A model generated the notes under the pieces. It worked only from the letters and a program-made list of their open reading frames with translations. It did no database searches and was not told the origin of the DNA. Positions 1 through 11,594 of a stretch of 64,000 nt of DNA are shown piece by piece. Position numbers and translations under genes: made by a program. This DNA comes from Reclinomonas americana ATCC 50394 (taxonomy: Eukaryota; Jakobida; Jakobea; Jakobida). Every line of letters starts with the position of its first letter. Positions within the stretch are counted from its first letter, which is position 1. Location: assembly GCA_048213135.1 (NCBI GenBank), contig PS015186.1, positions 1 to 64,000 of the forward strand, read 5' to 3'.

Positions 1-110
1 CACACAAGGAACCTGCTGCTGCCTCAAGGTTGGTGTCTGTGTTGATGTTTTGGATACGGTTGAACTTGGTCATCAAGACAGCTGTTGCTTGTTTGTTGGT
101 GAATGAATTG
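1..110 (-). repeat. dispersed repeat, copy A
   Basis: Reverse complement of this stretch matches 47538-47655 almost base for base and 48201-48300 with a few changes. Part of it (52-110) recurs in the same orientation at 5443-5500. All copies share a core that reads, on the plus strand of the 47.5-kb copy, as an open frame with the peptide NKQATAVLMTK. It reaches the window edge, so the true repeat may be longer. I do not recognise the family. Confidence 0.8.
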
Positions 111-568
111 TTGTTGTTTGAAGCCCTCCATTCTTGAGCTCGATTATTCGAACATCGCAACGCTCAAAATACGGGAACCAATCAACAAACCCAAATCTGG
201 CAGATGCGAATCTCTTTGTTAGCTTTTGTTGTTTGTTTGTTGCTTGGAGAGCGGGAGAGAGGCCATCAATCATGCGGTTGCGACGCGCGTTTCTCTTTGT
301 CGTCGGTGAGCAAGCAACACACACACACACAGAGAATGAAAGAATATGAGACTCACACTCTTTCTCAACAGTACAACTCGCCACCTTTTTCATTGCCGGT
401 CTGCTCTTTGCGTGGCCACTGATTGTCGATGTGTGGCAACGAGAAGGCGATGAGTTGCGTTGGAGAGAGAGAGAGAGAGAAAGGAAGAACACACTCACAC
501 AGAGAGAGAATCATGACAAGTGCACTGCAACAGTCACTGCATAAACAGCGCACATCATGGCTCACTGA

Positions 569-570
569 AG

Positions 571-637
<67 letters not shown>

Positions 638-694
638 CTCTCTCTCTCTCTCACTCNNNNNNNNNNNNNNNNNNNNNNNNNNNNNNNNACAGAC

Positions 695-762
<68 letters not shown>

Positions 763-782
763 CTCTCTCTCTCTCTCACTCA
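569..782. repeat. (AC)n(TC)n microsatellite pair around a gap
   Basis: A (CA)n tract followed by (TC)n stands on each side of the N run 657-688. The two sides are near copies of each other. Open frames across it are repeat-encoded and are not genes. Confidence 0.9.
657..688. other. assembly gap (32 N)
   Basis: Run of N inside the CA/TC microsatellite. Confidence 0.99.
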
Positions 783-1611
783 TGCGCTCATGCTCTCAGT
801 CGATCAATCACTCACTGTCACATTCTCGCTTTCAATCATTCTCTCACTCGGTCTCTCTTTGTCTCTCGCTCTCTTTCTCTTTCTCTTTCTCTTTTTGTCT
901 CTCTCTCTCTCTCTTCACTCTTCACTGTTCACGCCCATCATGCCTCGCATCTTCTGCAGTCATTTGCACAATCGACAGTTTGCGCACATCTCTTCTTTTT
1001 CTGCTTGTCTTGTCGTTCTTCTTGTTCTTGATCTTTTTCTGTTTCTTCTTCTTCTTCTTCTTCTCTTCCTCCTCCTCGTCCTCCTTCTCCTTCTCCTTCT
1101 CCTCCTCCTTCTCCTCCTCCTCCTCCTCCTCCTCTTCTTCTTCTTGTTCTTGTCCTTCCTCTTCTTGTCCTTCCTCTTCTCCTTCTTCCTCTTTTCCTTC
1201 TCCCTCTCCTTCTCCTCCTCGTCTTCCTCCTCCTCCTCCTCCTTCTTCTTCTTGTTCTTCTTCTTTGCCTGCCTCTTCTTCTTCTTCTTCTTCTTCTTCT
1301 TCTTCTTCTTGTTCTTCATGTTCTTATTGTTCATTTTGTTCTTATTGTTCCTCCTCCTCCTCCCTCTTCTTCTTCTTCTTCTTCTTCTTNNNNNNNNNNN
1401 NNNNNNNNNCTTCTTCTTCTTCTTCTTCTCCTTGTTCTTCTTCTTCCTCCTCCTCCTCCTCTTCTTTTTCTTCTCCTTCTTATTCTCTCTTTCTCACCCT
1501 CCCTTCCCTCTTCCTCTTCTTCTCCTCCTGTTCTTCTTTTCTTCTCTCCTCCTGTCTCCTCCTTCGCCTTCTCATTCACCCTTCTCCACCTTCATTCATC
1601 ACGTCACGCAG
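783..1611. repeat. long polypyrimidine (CT/CTT/CTC) tract
   Basis: Over 800 bases of almost pure pyrimidine, mainly CTT and CTC triplets, interrupted by a 20-base gap at 1390-1409. It ends in a consensus acceptor (cag at 1609-1611) that opens the first recognisable exon of the transporter, so at least its right end is intronic. Confidence 0.8.
1390..1409. other. assembly gap (20 N)
   Basis: Run of N inside the CTT repeat. Confidence 0.99.
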
Positions 1612-4600
1612 AGTCGACCTGAGCTTCCTGGGCATGACGTACGGAATCGCCGACTCGGTGCGTCGACTGGCGACGCTCGTGCTCGGCACGTTGCTGGACA
1701 AGTTTGGACCGCGGTTCACGTTGCGTGCGCCTCCTCCACCTGTCCGCACGCGTCGTGCTTGTCGCTCACGTGCTGCGTGCAGAATGGTGTACTGCGGATC
1801 GCTGTCGATCATTGGCTCGTTGTTCTTGTCGCAGCAGCGGTCGCAGATTGATGTGGTGCGTGTGGTGATCCAAGGGGAGCAGGAGCAGAGAGGATGGACA
1901 AGAGACAAGAAATTCGTGATGAGCAGAAAAGCTATAGAGAGAAGATGCTGTTGCACTTCCTCTAGTTGGGCACTCGAGAAATGGTATTCAGAGAAGGCGG
2001 GTGAGTCCTGAGGAATAGAGGAGAGAAGAGTACGGAGGATGCTGTCGAGTTCACGAGAACTGCGTTCACAAAAGACGGAAGGAGGGGGAGAAGAGATATT
2101 AGAGTTGAGATACATCATCATGCTTCTCCTCTTTCGATCGTTTCTCGACGAATGCGATGCCGAGTCTAGAGTTAAGCGAGCATGCCATTAGAATTCGTGT
2201 CCACTCCTTGTTCACTTCAACATTGTGCGACAATTCTCGTCCCTCTTTTTCGCACGAGTGCTCACCATGTTACTTGTCTCCCACTCAGCTTATCGGAGCC
2301 TGCTTGGTCGGCATCGGCGGCAATGCCATCGGCTACGGCGGTGAGCGTGCTCTCTCTCCTGTCTTCTCTCCTGCATCATATCAAACTGACACTTATTTTG
2401 CCTCTTCTTTCGCAGGATTCAAGGTTTATAATTCACTCATGTGCCCTTCCCCCCCTTCCCCTTCCCCTTAATCCACCCTTCCTCTTTATTCCCCCCTTCC
2501 CTTCCCCCACCAGATCGGCCGCCTCTTCCCCGGCCGCCAATCCACCATCATCAGCATCAACTCGGCGCTGTGGGAGGTGGCCTTCGTGGTCGGCCTCTTT
2601 TTCCGCGCCATCAATCAGGGTCTCGGACTGAGCATGCAGAGCATATTTATTCTGTACTCGCTGTGGACGGCAGTGCTGCTGGTGCTGCTGTGGATCGGGT
2701 GGACCATCAATCGCGCCGCCCTCATGGACCCCTCGCCGCTGGCGCCGAAACCGGCCGTGCCCGTTCTCGGCAGTCCCACGCGCAAGCCCTCCTCCCCGAA
2801 ATCACCGTCGCAGCCGCTCGTGCTCACCGACATGCGCCGCTCCGACGACAGCGGTGTCAAGCTGCTGCCGCGCGGCAACAAATCCTCCGACGACCTCAGC
2901 AGCAGCACCACCGCCAGCAGCGGCATGATGCGCGTCAGCACCGACAATGTCGGTCTGCTGCACGCCTCCACTGGCTCGCTCTCCAACTCGAACGCCTCGC
3001 TCGATTCGGCGGCCGCACCCGCGGCGGCGACTACTGCTGCGGCAGCGGCGGCGGCCGCCACCACCACCACCACGCCCACATCAGCGGCCAGTGGCTCGTC
3101 GTCACCTAACAACAACAGGAACGACAGTGTGGTGGCGACGATTGTGCCTCCCGTGTCGCCGGTGGCGTCGCCGGCTGCTGCGAATGCCGCCACGGTGGCC
3201 CGTGGTGGAGGAGAGAGTGATGGTGGCGGAGATGCGCAGGAGGGCGAGGAGTATGATGAGGAGCTGGCCGCTTTCGAGGCCGCCGATCTGGCCAAGGGCG
3301 CCGAGGTGCCGATCAAGACGCTGCCGGATCTGAAGCACCGCCTCACGTCGGAGTCGTGTCAGTTTGGTCTGTACACGCTGACGTCGTGGCGATTGCACAA
3401 GCCGCATTCGACGAGCGAGGTGAGGCTGAAAAGGAAGAGGGAGGGTGGGATGGGGGGAAGGGTAAAGGGATAAGCAGAGAACTACGAGAGCAGTGCGCGA
3501 ACAGAGTTGTCTGTCTGTGTTCCACAGATGACACTGCCGTGGTGGGCCTGTCTTGCTCTTTCTCCTCGTCACTGCCAGTGGGGGCTTTGGTGTATCACAT
3601 GACAGTTGCAGCGATAAAGAAGGAGAGACGTGCGGCAAGGGAAAGAGTGATGTGCACGCTGACCACCACACGCACAAGATAGAGAGAGAAGACAGAGAAC
3701 GAAGAGAGAAGCAAGAAGACAGAGAGGGATGGGAGAAGCGAGAATACAGAGTGTTTGTGAGAGAGAAGCGAGAAGGCAGAGATGGTAGGGAGAAACGAGA
3801 GACAGAGAGAGAGAGAGAGAGCAATGAGCTAGAGAGTAGAATTGAAGTTGAAAACAGCGGTGATGAGCAAGGGACGATAGGGCCAACAAAGGGCTTTCGA
3901 ACACTAAGAGGGACTTTTCTCTGCAATGTTGTTCATTTTGTTCCTTCTGCCTTCCCCAACTCACCGTTCATACTCTGCTTGTGCTGTGCTTCTCACACGG
4001 CGTGCTGCGTAACAGATGAAATCGCTCAAGCGTGGCCTCCTGTCGTGCGAGTTCTTCACGCTGGCCATTCTCGGTGCCTCGATGAATCTCTGCACGTCGT
4101 TCTACCTCGGCACGGTCAATGGCTTCCTCGAGTCGCTGACAGACAGCGCCACGGCCAAGGTACAAAACACTGCTGTCGTGTCACTCGATTGCCGTCGTGC
4201 TGCTCATCCATTGCTTGTCGTCAACGCAGACGTATGTGAGCGTCTTCTCGGTGGTCTACGTTGCGTTGCTCTTCCCACAACACTGCTGCCATGCGCGCCA
4301 CTCACTTTCCTTCCCCTCCGCCTCCACAGCCATTCACCGCCGCCACCGTCATTATCGGCGACATGGCTGTGAGATACTGGGGCATCTTTTGGGCCATGCT
4401 GCTGATGATGAGCACGGCTATGGTGCTGTGCATCTCGGCGGCCATGCCGGTGGTCGAGGTGCAAGTGATTTCCATGTTGATGATGGTGTTGCTGCGCGGG
4501 CAGGTGGGTCGAAAGGGGGAGAAGGGGGGAAGGGAGACGGGGGAAAGGAAAGAGTTGGCAAGTCAGTCTTTGTCTTCCTTGGTTTTGCGGCCTTTGCTTC

Positions 4601-5963
4601 TTTGTGCTTCTGAGTCCCCTCGTCGAATGGGATGATGTGGCAGAGCTTCAGAATATGTCGGCTCAGAGTAAGGTTCTGTGATTCTTTCAACCGACTGCTG
4701 CATCCTACGTTGGAGGGGAAATAGGATAGAGAGTTGCAGAAAGTTGTCGCCATTCTCACCTCTTCCCTTCCTTTGCGCAGTTTTCCGCTGGCATTGTTAT
4801 CCACTTTGCCGAACTGTTGCGTTGATCTCATCCCGTCAGTCGCACCACCCTCCTCCTCTCTAACATATTGCTCCAGGTACCCGCCAGCGCTCTTTGGTCG
4901 CATCATGGGCGCCTACAACGTTATCATGGCCATTGCCGCGCAGCTGCAAGTCGGTATGCATTGTTTACTCTCATCTGCTCTTCTCTCCGTCCGCCTCACT
5001 CTCACCTGCTCACACTTTTCTCACATTCCCTTCGCTCCCTCTCTCACTTGCACACTCTTTCGTTTTCCTCGCTTGCTCCCACTGTATCTCGTATTCCCCG
5101 CACCCACGCTTTTCAGTTTAGATTCCGCTCCCTCCGTTACTTTCGTTCCCCTTTAGTTCTCTCTGTCCTCTTTTTCTCCCTCTCTCAGTTCCTCATTCTT
5201 CGCTTGCTTTTCTTTCTTTCTCTTATTTGCTCACGCTCTTCGTCACCGTCTCATGCGCTATCGCTCCTCCCACTTTCCCTTCCGCTCCATTCCTCAGTTG
5301 CACAGTCTTTCGGGGTTTCTCAGCAGACTCTCTTCCCTTTCCTGAATCGCTCTCTCTCTCTCTCTCTCTCTTCCTTTGCTTTCTATTCTATCTCTCTCTC
5401 TCTCTCTCTCTCTTTCAGTTGCTCTTCACGTTTGATTTCCCCGGATACGGTTGAACTTGGTCATCAAGACAGCTATTGCTTGTTTGTTGGTGAATGAATT
5501 TGTTGTCTTCCCCCGCACTCATTCGCTCTCTCACTGTCGCCGTCTCCCGCTCTGTTTCATCATTCTCTTCTCCCTCCTTCCTGTGTCTCTCTCAATTCAC
5601 ACTTTTCGTTTTCCTCACCGACTCTCGCTGCAACCTTTCCCTCCTCCCTCTCTCGCTCCCTTTTTCTCTCTCCGTCTCTCAATTGCTCACATTCTTTCCA
5701 TCTCTCTCTCCCTCTCTCCCTTCCCCCCTCACCCTTTTCCAATTCTCGCAGGCCTCGTGTACGTCACCTACAACGTACTCAATCGCAACTTCACCGCCTC
5801 GTGGATCGTGCTCATGTGCATCGTGGCCATCAATTTCCCACTCGCCATCCGCCTGCGTCGCGTGTGCCCCGGGGTCAAAAAGCCCTCGGACATTTACCGC
5901 TTCATCCACGATCACGGTGTCAATGTGCACGACGTGCATCATCACATCACTGTTCACCTCTAG
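1612..5963 (+). CDS. MFS transporter, SLC43/FMP42-like (5' part missing)
   Basis: Multi-exon membrane transporter of the major facilitator superfamily. The first visible exon (from 1612) carries the DSVRR...GTLLDKFGPRFT loop typical of the segment after TM2. The exon from about 2282 gives a glycine-rich TM, and 2514-3419 begins IGRLFPGRQSTIIS, matching the NLFP(G)xRxT motif of SLC43/FMP42 proteins. That exon then encodes a long Ser/Ala/Thr-rich cytoplasmic loop, as expected mid-protein. Later exons are 4016-4159, 4230-4259, about 4330-4491, about 4877-4953 (YPPALFGRIMGAYN) and 5752-5963, ending at the TAG at 5961. No credible start or TM1 exon is visible; it may lie upstream or in a gap. The junction before 4877 does not resolve cleanly. 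Substrate unknown; amino acids are a guess from family. Its 3' end is convergent with Arp6, 109 bases away. Confidence 0.72.
5443..5500 (+). repeat. dispersed repeat, copy D (partial)
   Basis: 58 bases in the last transporter intron match positions 52-110 with one or two changes, same orientation. The match starts and stops abruptly inside CT-rich sequence. Confidence 0.85.
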
Positions 5964-6072
5964 AAACAAAACAACACCACCAAATTAAAATATCTGTGTA
6001 TCGCGCACTCGCTCTCCTGTTTACAATCGGAATCTGCTGGCACATATTCTGTCGCCCTCCTCCAAGTACCTG

Positions 6073-9000
6073 TCAGACGGTGAGGTGAGGGGATGGGACA
6101 GCACTTGAACAGGCAACAGCAGAACGCAACTGCGCCTTGGTCACGGCATACGAGGCGAATTGCGACGATTGCGCAAACAGCGAGCCACCTCGCCAGGCCG
6201 AGAACGACGGCTGGGAGTTCGGCAGCACCGTCACGTCCACGTGGCTGGCAGAATCGCGCTGCAGCTCCAAGGTTCTGTGCGCCAGAGGGAATGAGCAAGT
6301 GGTGGAGAGGGACAGGGGGCGAGACGATGCGGCGCAACAATCTCTCCGCGAATCCCGGCATCTCGCTGCAGCCACCGACGCAGACGACGCTGGAAAGCAC
6401 AATCGGCTCGAGTTCGGCGGGCAACGAGCGCACTGATTCCATCACACACTCGGCGACGCCACACTGCGCCTTGCCGAGGACGTCTGCGGGGCAGAAGAGG
6501 ATCTCCGGCACGCAAAAGCGCTCGTTGCCGAGGGTGATGACGGTGCCGTCGTCGGCGGTGGCAGCAGCAGAGCTGCCACCAGGTGGTGCGTGCGTGTCGA
6601 CCTCCATGGCGGTGGAGGAGACAAGGGTGGTGGGTGGGATGGAGTCCTGTGCGATGGAAGAGTGAGAAGGGAAAGAGCAGCAGACAATACAGACAGACAG
6701 ACACGGACTCTCTGCCTCTCTCACTCTCGACCACACAGACAATGTAAAGACACACCACAGAATCGATCTCACGCACAAGCAAACTGATAATCACTGATAT
6801 CTCTCTGTGCTCCTTGCTCTCTCTGTGTTCCGTTCCCCTCGCAATGCTCCATCAATAATAAGAACAGGGAGAGTGTGCAAGAGGGGGAAAGTGAAGGTGC
6901 TCAATTCTTCCAACCTGTCAGCACAATCACTCTCTTGGCTTGTCCCTCACTCACAACAAGCTGACGTGGCCCTCCTTCTACCTTCCTCTCCAAACCCTTG
7001 AATAAAGACTCTCTGCCCCTCAACCCTTGCCCCATTTTCACCCTCCTTGAGTGACGGGAATTGGGGAGGGATCAATCACTACAACGGCACTCAGTTTCTC
7101 ACTCTCTTCTCCCTCTCTTCCCCCTCTCCCAGCCACGCAACTTTCACAAGCCCAAAGTGTCCGCTGCCGGGGCGGAACACGTAATCGCGCGCCAGCAGCT
7201 TGCGCGAGCGGCGAAGGCTCTCCAGATCGCGATCGAAGTCGGTCGACACGAAACACAGCTTCTCCTTCACGTCGTTGATGAGAATGGTTTCGTCCATGAC
7301 GTTGACCGAGCTGCGCGTCGCGTGTGAGAGAGAGAGGCGGAGGGAAACGGGAACGGACGGAATGTGCTCACCGGAACGTGAGCACCTCTTTCAGGTAGTT
7401 GGTCAGCAGCTTGCCGCCGACATTGATGCGACGAATGGCCGAGGCCACGGGAACGCCGTCGACAAAGGGTGTCACGGTGGTGGCCGAGAAGCCGCAGTCG
7501 ACCACCACGCCAGTGGACATGGTGCCTAAGGCGCTTTCGGGGAAGGCGCGGCTGGCGAATTCGTAGGAGAGGCCGGCGGCTGGTGAAGGGGAAAAGGAGG
7601 AGGGAGGGAGGGAGCAGAGAAGTGAGTGAGTGGGGAATGGGGGGAATGGGGGGAAGGGAGAGGGAGAGGGAGAGGGAGAGGGAGAGGGAGAGGGAGAGGG
7701 AGAGGGAGAGGGAGAGGGAGAGGAGAGGGAGAGGGAGAGGAGAGGGAGAGGGAGAGGGAAGAGAGAGAGAAGTAAGCAAGAAGAAGAAAGAAGAAGAAAG
7801 AAAGAAAATTAAAGTAAGAAAGGAAGAATATGTGTGCGTGTCCAGATTTCTCTTCTTCGATTTTTTCTCTCATGCATTATCTTTCTTTCATTTTTTCTTT
7901 CTTTCTTCTTCTTGCTTACTTCTCGCTCTCCCTCTCTCTCTCTCGCGAGAAAGGCGCGTCCTTTTGCAAGCGGCAAGAGAACGGCATCTAAAAGACAGGG
8001 AGACATCCCCCACTACTTCTGAAGTGCGAGCGACTGAGAACTGCAAGACAGACGAGAGACTGATGGGAGGGAAACCAGTTCGAATGAGTCTCTCTCTCTT
8101 CCCCTCACATGCTGGGCACGCAACTCGTCGCACGGGCGTACGATTTCCAGCCAAAGTATCTGTCGCACGGCGCATGAGAACAAGCGAATAAAACGAAGCG
8201 CCGTCTCCGTAGCGCAACTCAAACGCCATCTCATCCATGTCGTGCAGCAAGGTGGGCGGACATGCCACCGGCGAGGACACCAGCAGACAGCTCTCGCGAG
8301 GATTCGACTGTGCAAGGCGGTGAGGGGCAGGCGGGGATGGGATTGCTCTCAAGGCGAGACGCAACATTCATCACGCTGCTGCTAAAGATGCGCGACCAGA
8401 TGGCGCCCTCCACTTGAAAGTCGACGGGGAAGCCCTGAGGATCGGGAAGGAAATATTGTGCTGTTGAGGCAGACAACAAACACAAGCTCGCCCACTGCCA
8501 AGCAAACGCAACTCGCTCAAAAGGATACTTCAGCAGCAGCACCGACGAGTCGTCAACCTGGAAATAACACGAGTAAGTCTCAGAAACAGACGAAAGCTCG
8601 TCTCACATGCTCTCTGGCTCTTGTTCTGCGCGCGTGCTCATTTGCGTTGTATTTGATCCCTCTCTTCTGGCTTCTCTCGCTATTGCCACTCTCGTGCACT
8701 GCGTGTAAGGGAAGGCAAAGAACTAAAAAACGATTGCCAGAGTGAGAATGCCGTGAGTGAATTCATACAAAGTGAGCGATCAAAGAAAGGGGAGGAGAGG
8801 TGAAGCGAGGAGAGACAATGAGCGAAAGGCGCTGCAAGAGTGATAGCACACGAAGAGTGAATGCAATCCACGTGCTCCAGCCATGGAAACTGCAAGGGTG
8901 ACGGCACGTGTCTGTGTGACTACACCAATGCCAGCTGCAACTGCAGTCCCAGCACCACGTGCTCGAGTTACGCCAAGGGCACTTGCACGTGCGCTGCCAA

Positions 9001-9076
9001 TTACGAGAAAGGCACGAGAGAAGCGAGACGCAGGGAGTGATAAGTGCTTCCAATGTCTCTCAGCAATCATTGAATG

Positions 9077-9137
<61 letters not shown>

Positions 9138-9470
9138 GAGAGAACGCAAAAGAGAATGAGAATACTTTCTCTCTCTTCGTTCTCTCCCTTCCTCTCTGTC
9201 TCTCTCTACAACACTCATGGCATTCTCTGATTGCTATCTGTCTGCACTGCATTCTCTCTTCCCTCTCTCTCGCATTGCATTTTGCACCTTCTCTTGATGC
9301 ATTCACTCACTGCGTTCTCTCCCTTGTACTGTCTCTCTTGCAGCGCCTTTGTCTCTCTCTCTCTCTCTCCCTCTCTTCATTCTCTCGTGCTCATTATCTC
9401 CTCCTTCTCTCTTGCTCATTGATCTCTGTGACTGCATTCGCTCACTGCACATACACACACACACACTCTC

Positions 9471-9501
<31 letters not shown>

Positions 9502-9600
9502 GCCCTCCTCTCTCTCTCTCGTTCATTGCATTTTCATTGATCTCTCAGTGTATTCTTTCGATGCATTCACTCACTGTTCTTCGATGCATTCACTCACTGC

Positions 9601-9638
<38 letters not shown>

Positions 9639-9946
9639 TCTCTCTCTCCCCAATCTCTCTTTCTCTCTCTCTCTCTCTCTATCTCTCACTCTCACCTCCG
9701 TCCACTCATCAGCAACATACGTCAACCGACTATCCTTGCGATGGCGCGAAATAAAGTTGGGAATCACACTGCACAAACAAACAAAAGAAGAAGAAGAAAT
9801 GTGAGAAGAACGCACAAGACAACTTCTCTCTCACACAATGTGTGTGTGTGTGTGACTCACCGTGGCAACAACTGTGCATCGTCGCCTTCTGCTGCAAAGC
9901 CGCACTTGCACGTGGCACCTCCGTTGTCAATCACCAATGTCTTCAT
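6073..9946 (-). CDS. ARP6: actin-related protein 6 (Arp6)
   Basis: Nuclear actin-fold protein; in known eukaryotes Arp6 is a subunit of the SWR1/SRCAP complex that exchanges H2A.Z into nucleosomes. Exons by hand: 9946-9861, 9768-9696, 8557-8529, 8434-8375, 8307-8169, 7579-7372, about 7310-7142, 6646-6339, 6274-6073; about 424 residues against about 400 in animals. It starts MKTLVIDNGGATCKCGF, the phosphate-1 segment of actins. Later hallmarks are GFPVDFQVEGAIWSRIF, INVGGKLLTNYLKEVLTFR, MDETILINDVKEKLCFVS, NERFCVPEILF and GGCSEMPGFAERL, in Arp6 order. A 35-residue Ser/Thr/Ala insert precedes NERF. The ATG at 9946 is chosen because upstream in-frame sequence is repeat-like. The junction 8529/8434 does not keep frame with plain GT-AG (see findings). 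Intron 2 (about 1.1 kb) is full of GT and CT repeats. Confidence 0.93.
7654..7760. repeat. (GGGAGA)n hexamer repeat
   Basis: About 17 tandem copies of gggaga with two small slips, inside an Arp6 intron. Confidence 0.95.
8861..9040 (+). CDS. short EGF-like cysteine-rich ORF in Arp6 intron
   Basis: ATG at 8861, TGA at 9038-9040, 59 residues, antisense to the Arp6 gene and inside its long intron. It has nine cysteines with EGF-like spacing: CSSHGNCKGDGTCLC, then NASCNCSPSTTC and GTCTC. Two C-x-C pairs and the HGxC...GxCxC layout match laminin/tenascin-type EGF units. No signal peptide or membrane segment, and neighbouring sequence is not obviously coding. It may be an exon or decayed fragment of a larger extracellular protein, a transposed piece, or chance; the regular Cys pattern argues against chance. 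Confidence 0.4.
   Translation: MQSTCSSHGNCKGDGTCLCDYTNASCNCSPSTTCSSYAKGTCTCAANYEKGTREARRRE
9079..9133. repeat. (GT)n microsatellite
   Basis: About 27 GT units in the Arp6 long intron. CT/CA-rich repeat tracts follow to about 9690. Confidence 0.97.
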
Positions 9947-10870
9947 TGTGTGAGTGTGAGAGAGTAAAGTCCTGCAGCATTGTGTTGTTTTGTTGTGTGA
10001 TGGGTTTGCGCGCAGTATGGCTTGCAGGCGAGTGATAAAGGTGAGAGTTATTCTGTGGGCTTGTTGCAGTTGAGTATGATGTGCATTTTTTTGTTGACGT
10101 CGACGTCGATGTCGACGTCTGGAAGTTTGTCGTGTTGCGTCCGTGCGAAGCCTTGTCGCGTGCGGTGTGTGACCGATGTGTCTTGTAGTGCACGCTGCAC
10201 TCTCCTTTGTGCTCCTGCTGTACAAGGTGGTTGTCGACGTCGAAGAATCACACGTTAATTTGCCGAGCTGGTTTGCCTCCCTGCAATCGTAAAAGCACAC
10301 TGATTCATACGAAGTGGGTGCATTGAAAAGAGCACCATGTCTTCTACTCAGTGGCACCTGTGGAGGCTCGCAGGAACGTCTCTGTCTCGAGTTTTTCGTG
10401 CCAATACCCGGGACCAGCATCAGCGCGTTCGCACCATGCCTCCACCGCGCCTCGTCACTTGCTCGCCTGCATACCTGCGCAGAGCCAAGCAGCAGCGCCT
10501 CCCCTCCTAGATGTCGCGATCGCCACTCAGCACTCATCCAGCGCAAAACCGAACCACGTGTTCGAAGATTGCACACACATACTCACTGTCGCGTTCCTCG
10601 TCACCGCCTCCCCCTGGTCGACGCGCAAGCATACACAGACACACACTATTCAGTGGCGCATGCTTTGACTCATGGCAAACACGAACAACACATGAAAACA
10701 TTGGCAAACAGATTCCTCGCTCCTCGCTCTCACTCTAGATCTCACCTTCCTTCTCGCACTCGCCCCTTGTCACATCACGCTCTCCTCTCTCCGGATCCTA
10801 TGCCGCACCCCGAAAGTGCACACCCCCGTGACCGCATTTTCGTTCAAAGCGACTCTTTTTGCGAGAAAGA
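9947..10870. promoter_or_regulatory. divergent intergenic region Arp6 / fucosyltransferase
   Basis: About 920 bases separate the Arp6 start on the minus strand from the fucosyltransferase start on the plus strand, so it should hold both promoters. I see no clear TATA or other core element. It contains a (GTC/GAC)-rich patch near 10090-10125 and a 57-codon ORF described separately. Confidence 0.45.
10337..10510 (+). CDS. possible small ORF, basic and presequence-like
   Basis: ATG at 10337 to TAG at 10508-10510, 57 residues. It begins MSSTQWHLWRLAGTSLSRVF and is rich in Arg with almost no acidic residues, like a mitochondrial presequence. It ends in a basic PAYLRRAKQQR tail. It could be a small gene, a first exon, an upstream ORF of the fucosyltransferase, or chance. 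No homologue recognised. Confidence 0.2.
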   Translation: MSSTQWHLWRLAGTSLSRVFRANTRDQHQRVRTMPPPRLVTCSPAYLRRAKQQRLPS

Positions 10871-11538
10871 ATGGGCCTCCTCCAACACCTCCGCGGCCTC
10901 TTCCTCGTCGCGCGTGGAGGCGCACACACGCCCGCGCACACCACTCGTCAAGTGCGCTGGGTGCTGCTGGCCATTGCGCTTCTCACGCTCACTGTGGTTG
11001 CGCTGTTGTGGTTCCGTCGCAACTCGTCTCCAGCGAGGACCGAGTGGGTAGTGGGCGCGGAGGAGGAGCAGGCAGAGGCGGGAAGGAAGAGGGGGAATAA
11101 GGCGCGCGAGTGGTTGCGGGAGAGGCGGAGGAGTGGGAGTCGGCGGAGGAAGAGGAGGGTGGTGAGGTGAGGGGGAGGGCAAGGGGGAGGGCAAGGGCAA
11201 GGGATGGAAGGGGAGGGAGGGAAGGGAAGGAGTGAGTAAGTGGGCAGAGGGAGTGTGTGTGTGTGTGAGTGAGTGAGTGAGTGAGTGAGTGAGTGAGTGA
11301 GTGAGTGATTGAGTGTGTGAGTGAGTGAGTGAGTGAGTGAGTGAGTGAGTGAGTGAGTGAGTGAGTGAGTGAGTGAGTGAGTGAGTGAGTGAGTGAATGA
11401 GTGAGAGAGTGAGTGAGTGAAGAGTGGGTGAGTGAGTGAGTGAGAGAGTGCGTGAGGGTTAGGCGACGATAGGTGCCGCCTAATGCAGTTGAAAGCGACG
11501 GCTAAAGCAATGACCGAGGCGTCCTTGATTGCACGCAG

Positions 11539-11594
<56 letters not shown>

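Noticed and set aside
365-783. Open frames of Cys-Val or His-Thr repeats on both strands
   Set aside because: Produced by (CA)n and (TC)n microsatellites around a gap; no non-repeat coding sequence.
960-1580. Long Lys/Glu/Arg or Leu/Phe/Ser frames
   Set aside because: Translation of a CTT/CTC tract; composition is purely repeat-driven.
8763-9053. Cys/Trp-rich minus-strand ORF opposite the EGF-like ORF
   Set aside because: Its Cys and Trp codons mirror the other strand; spacing fits no domain, while the plus-strand frame fits EGF.
9947-10576. 210-codon in-frame extension upstream of the Arp6 ATG
   Set aside because: Actin-type proteins start at the MKTLVIDN-like segment; the extension has no conserved feature and includes a repeat-like SHTHT stretch, so it is treated as chance.
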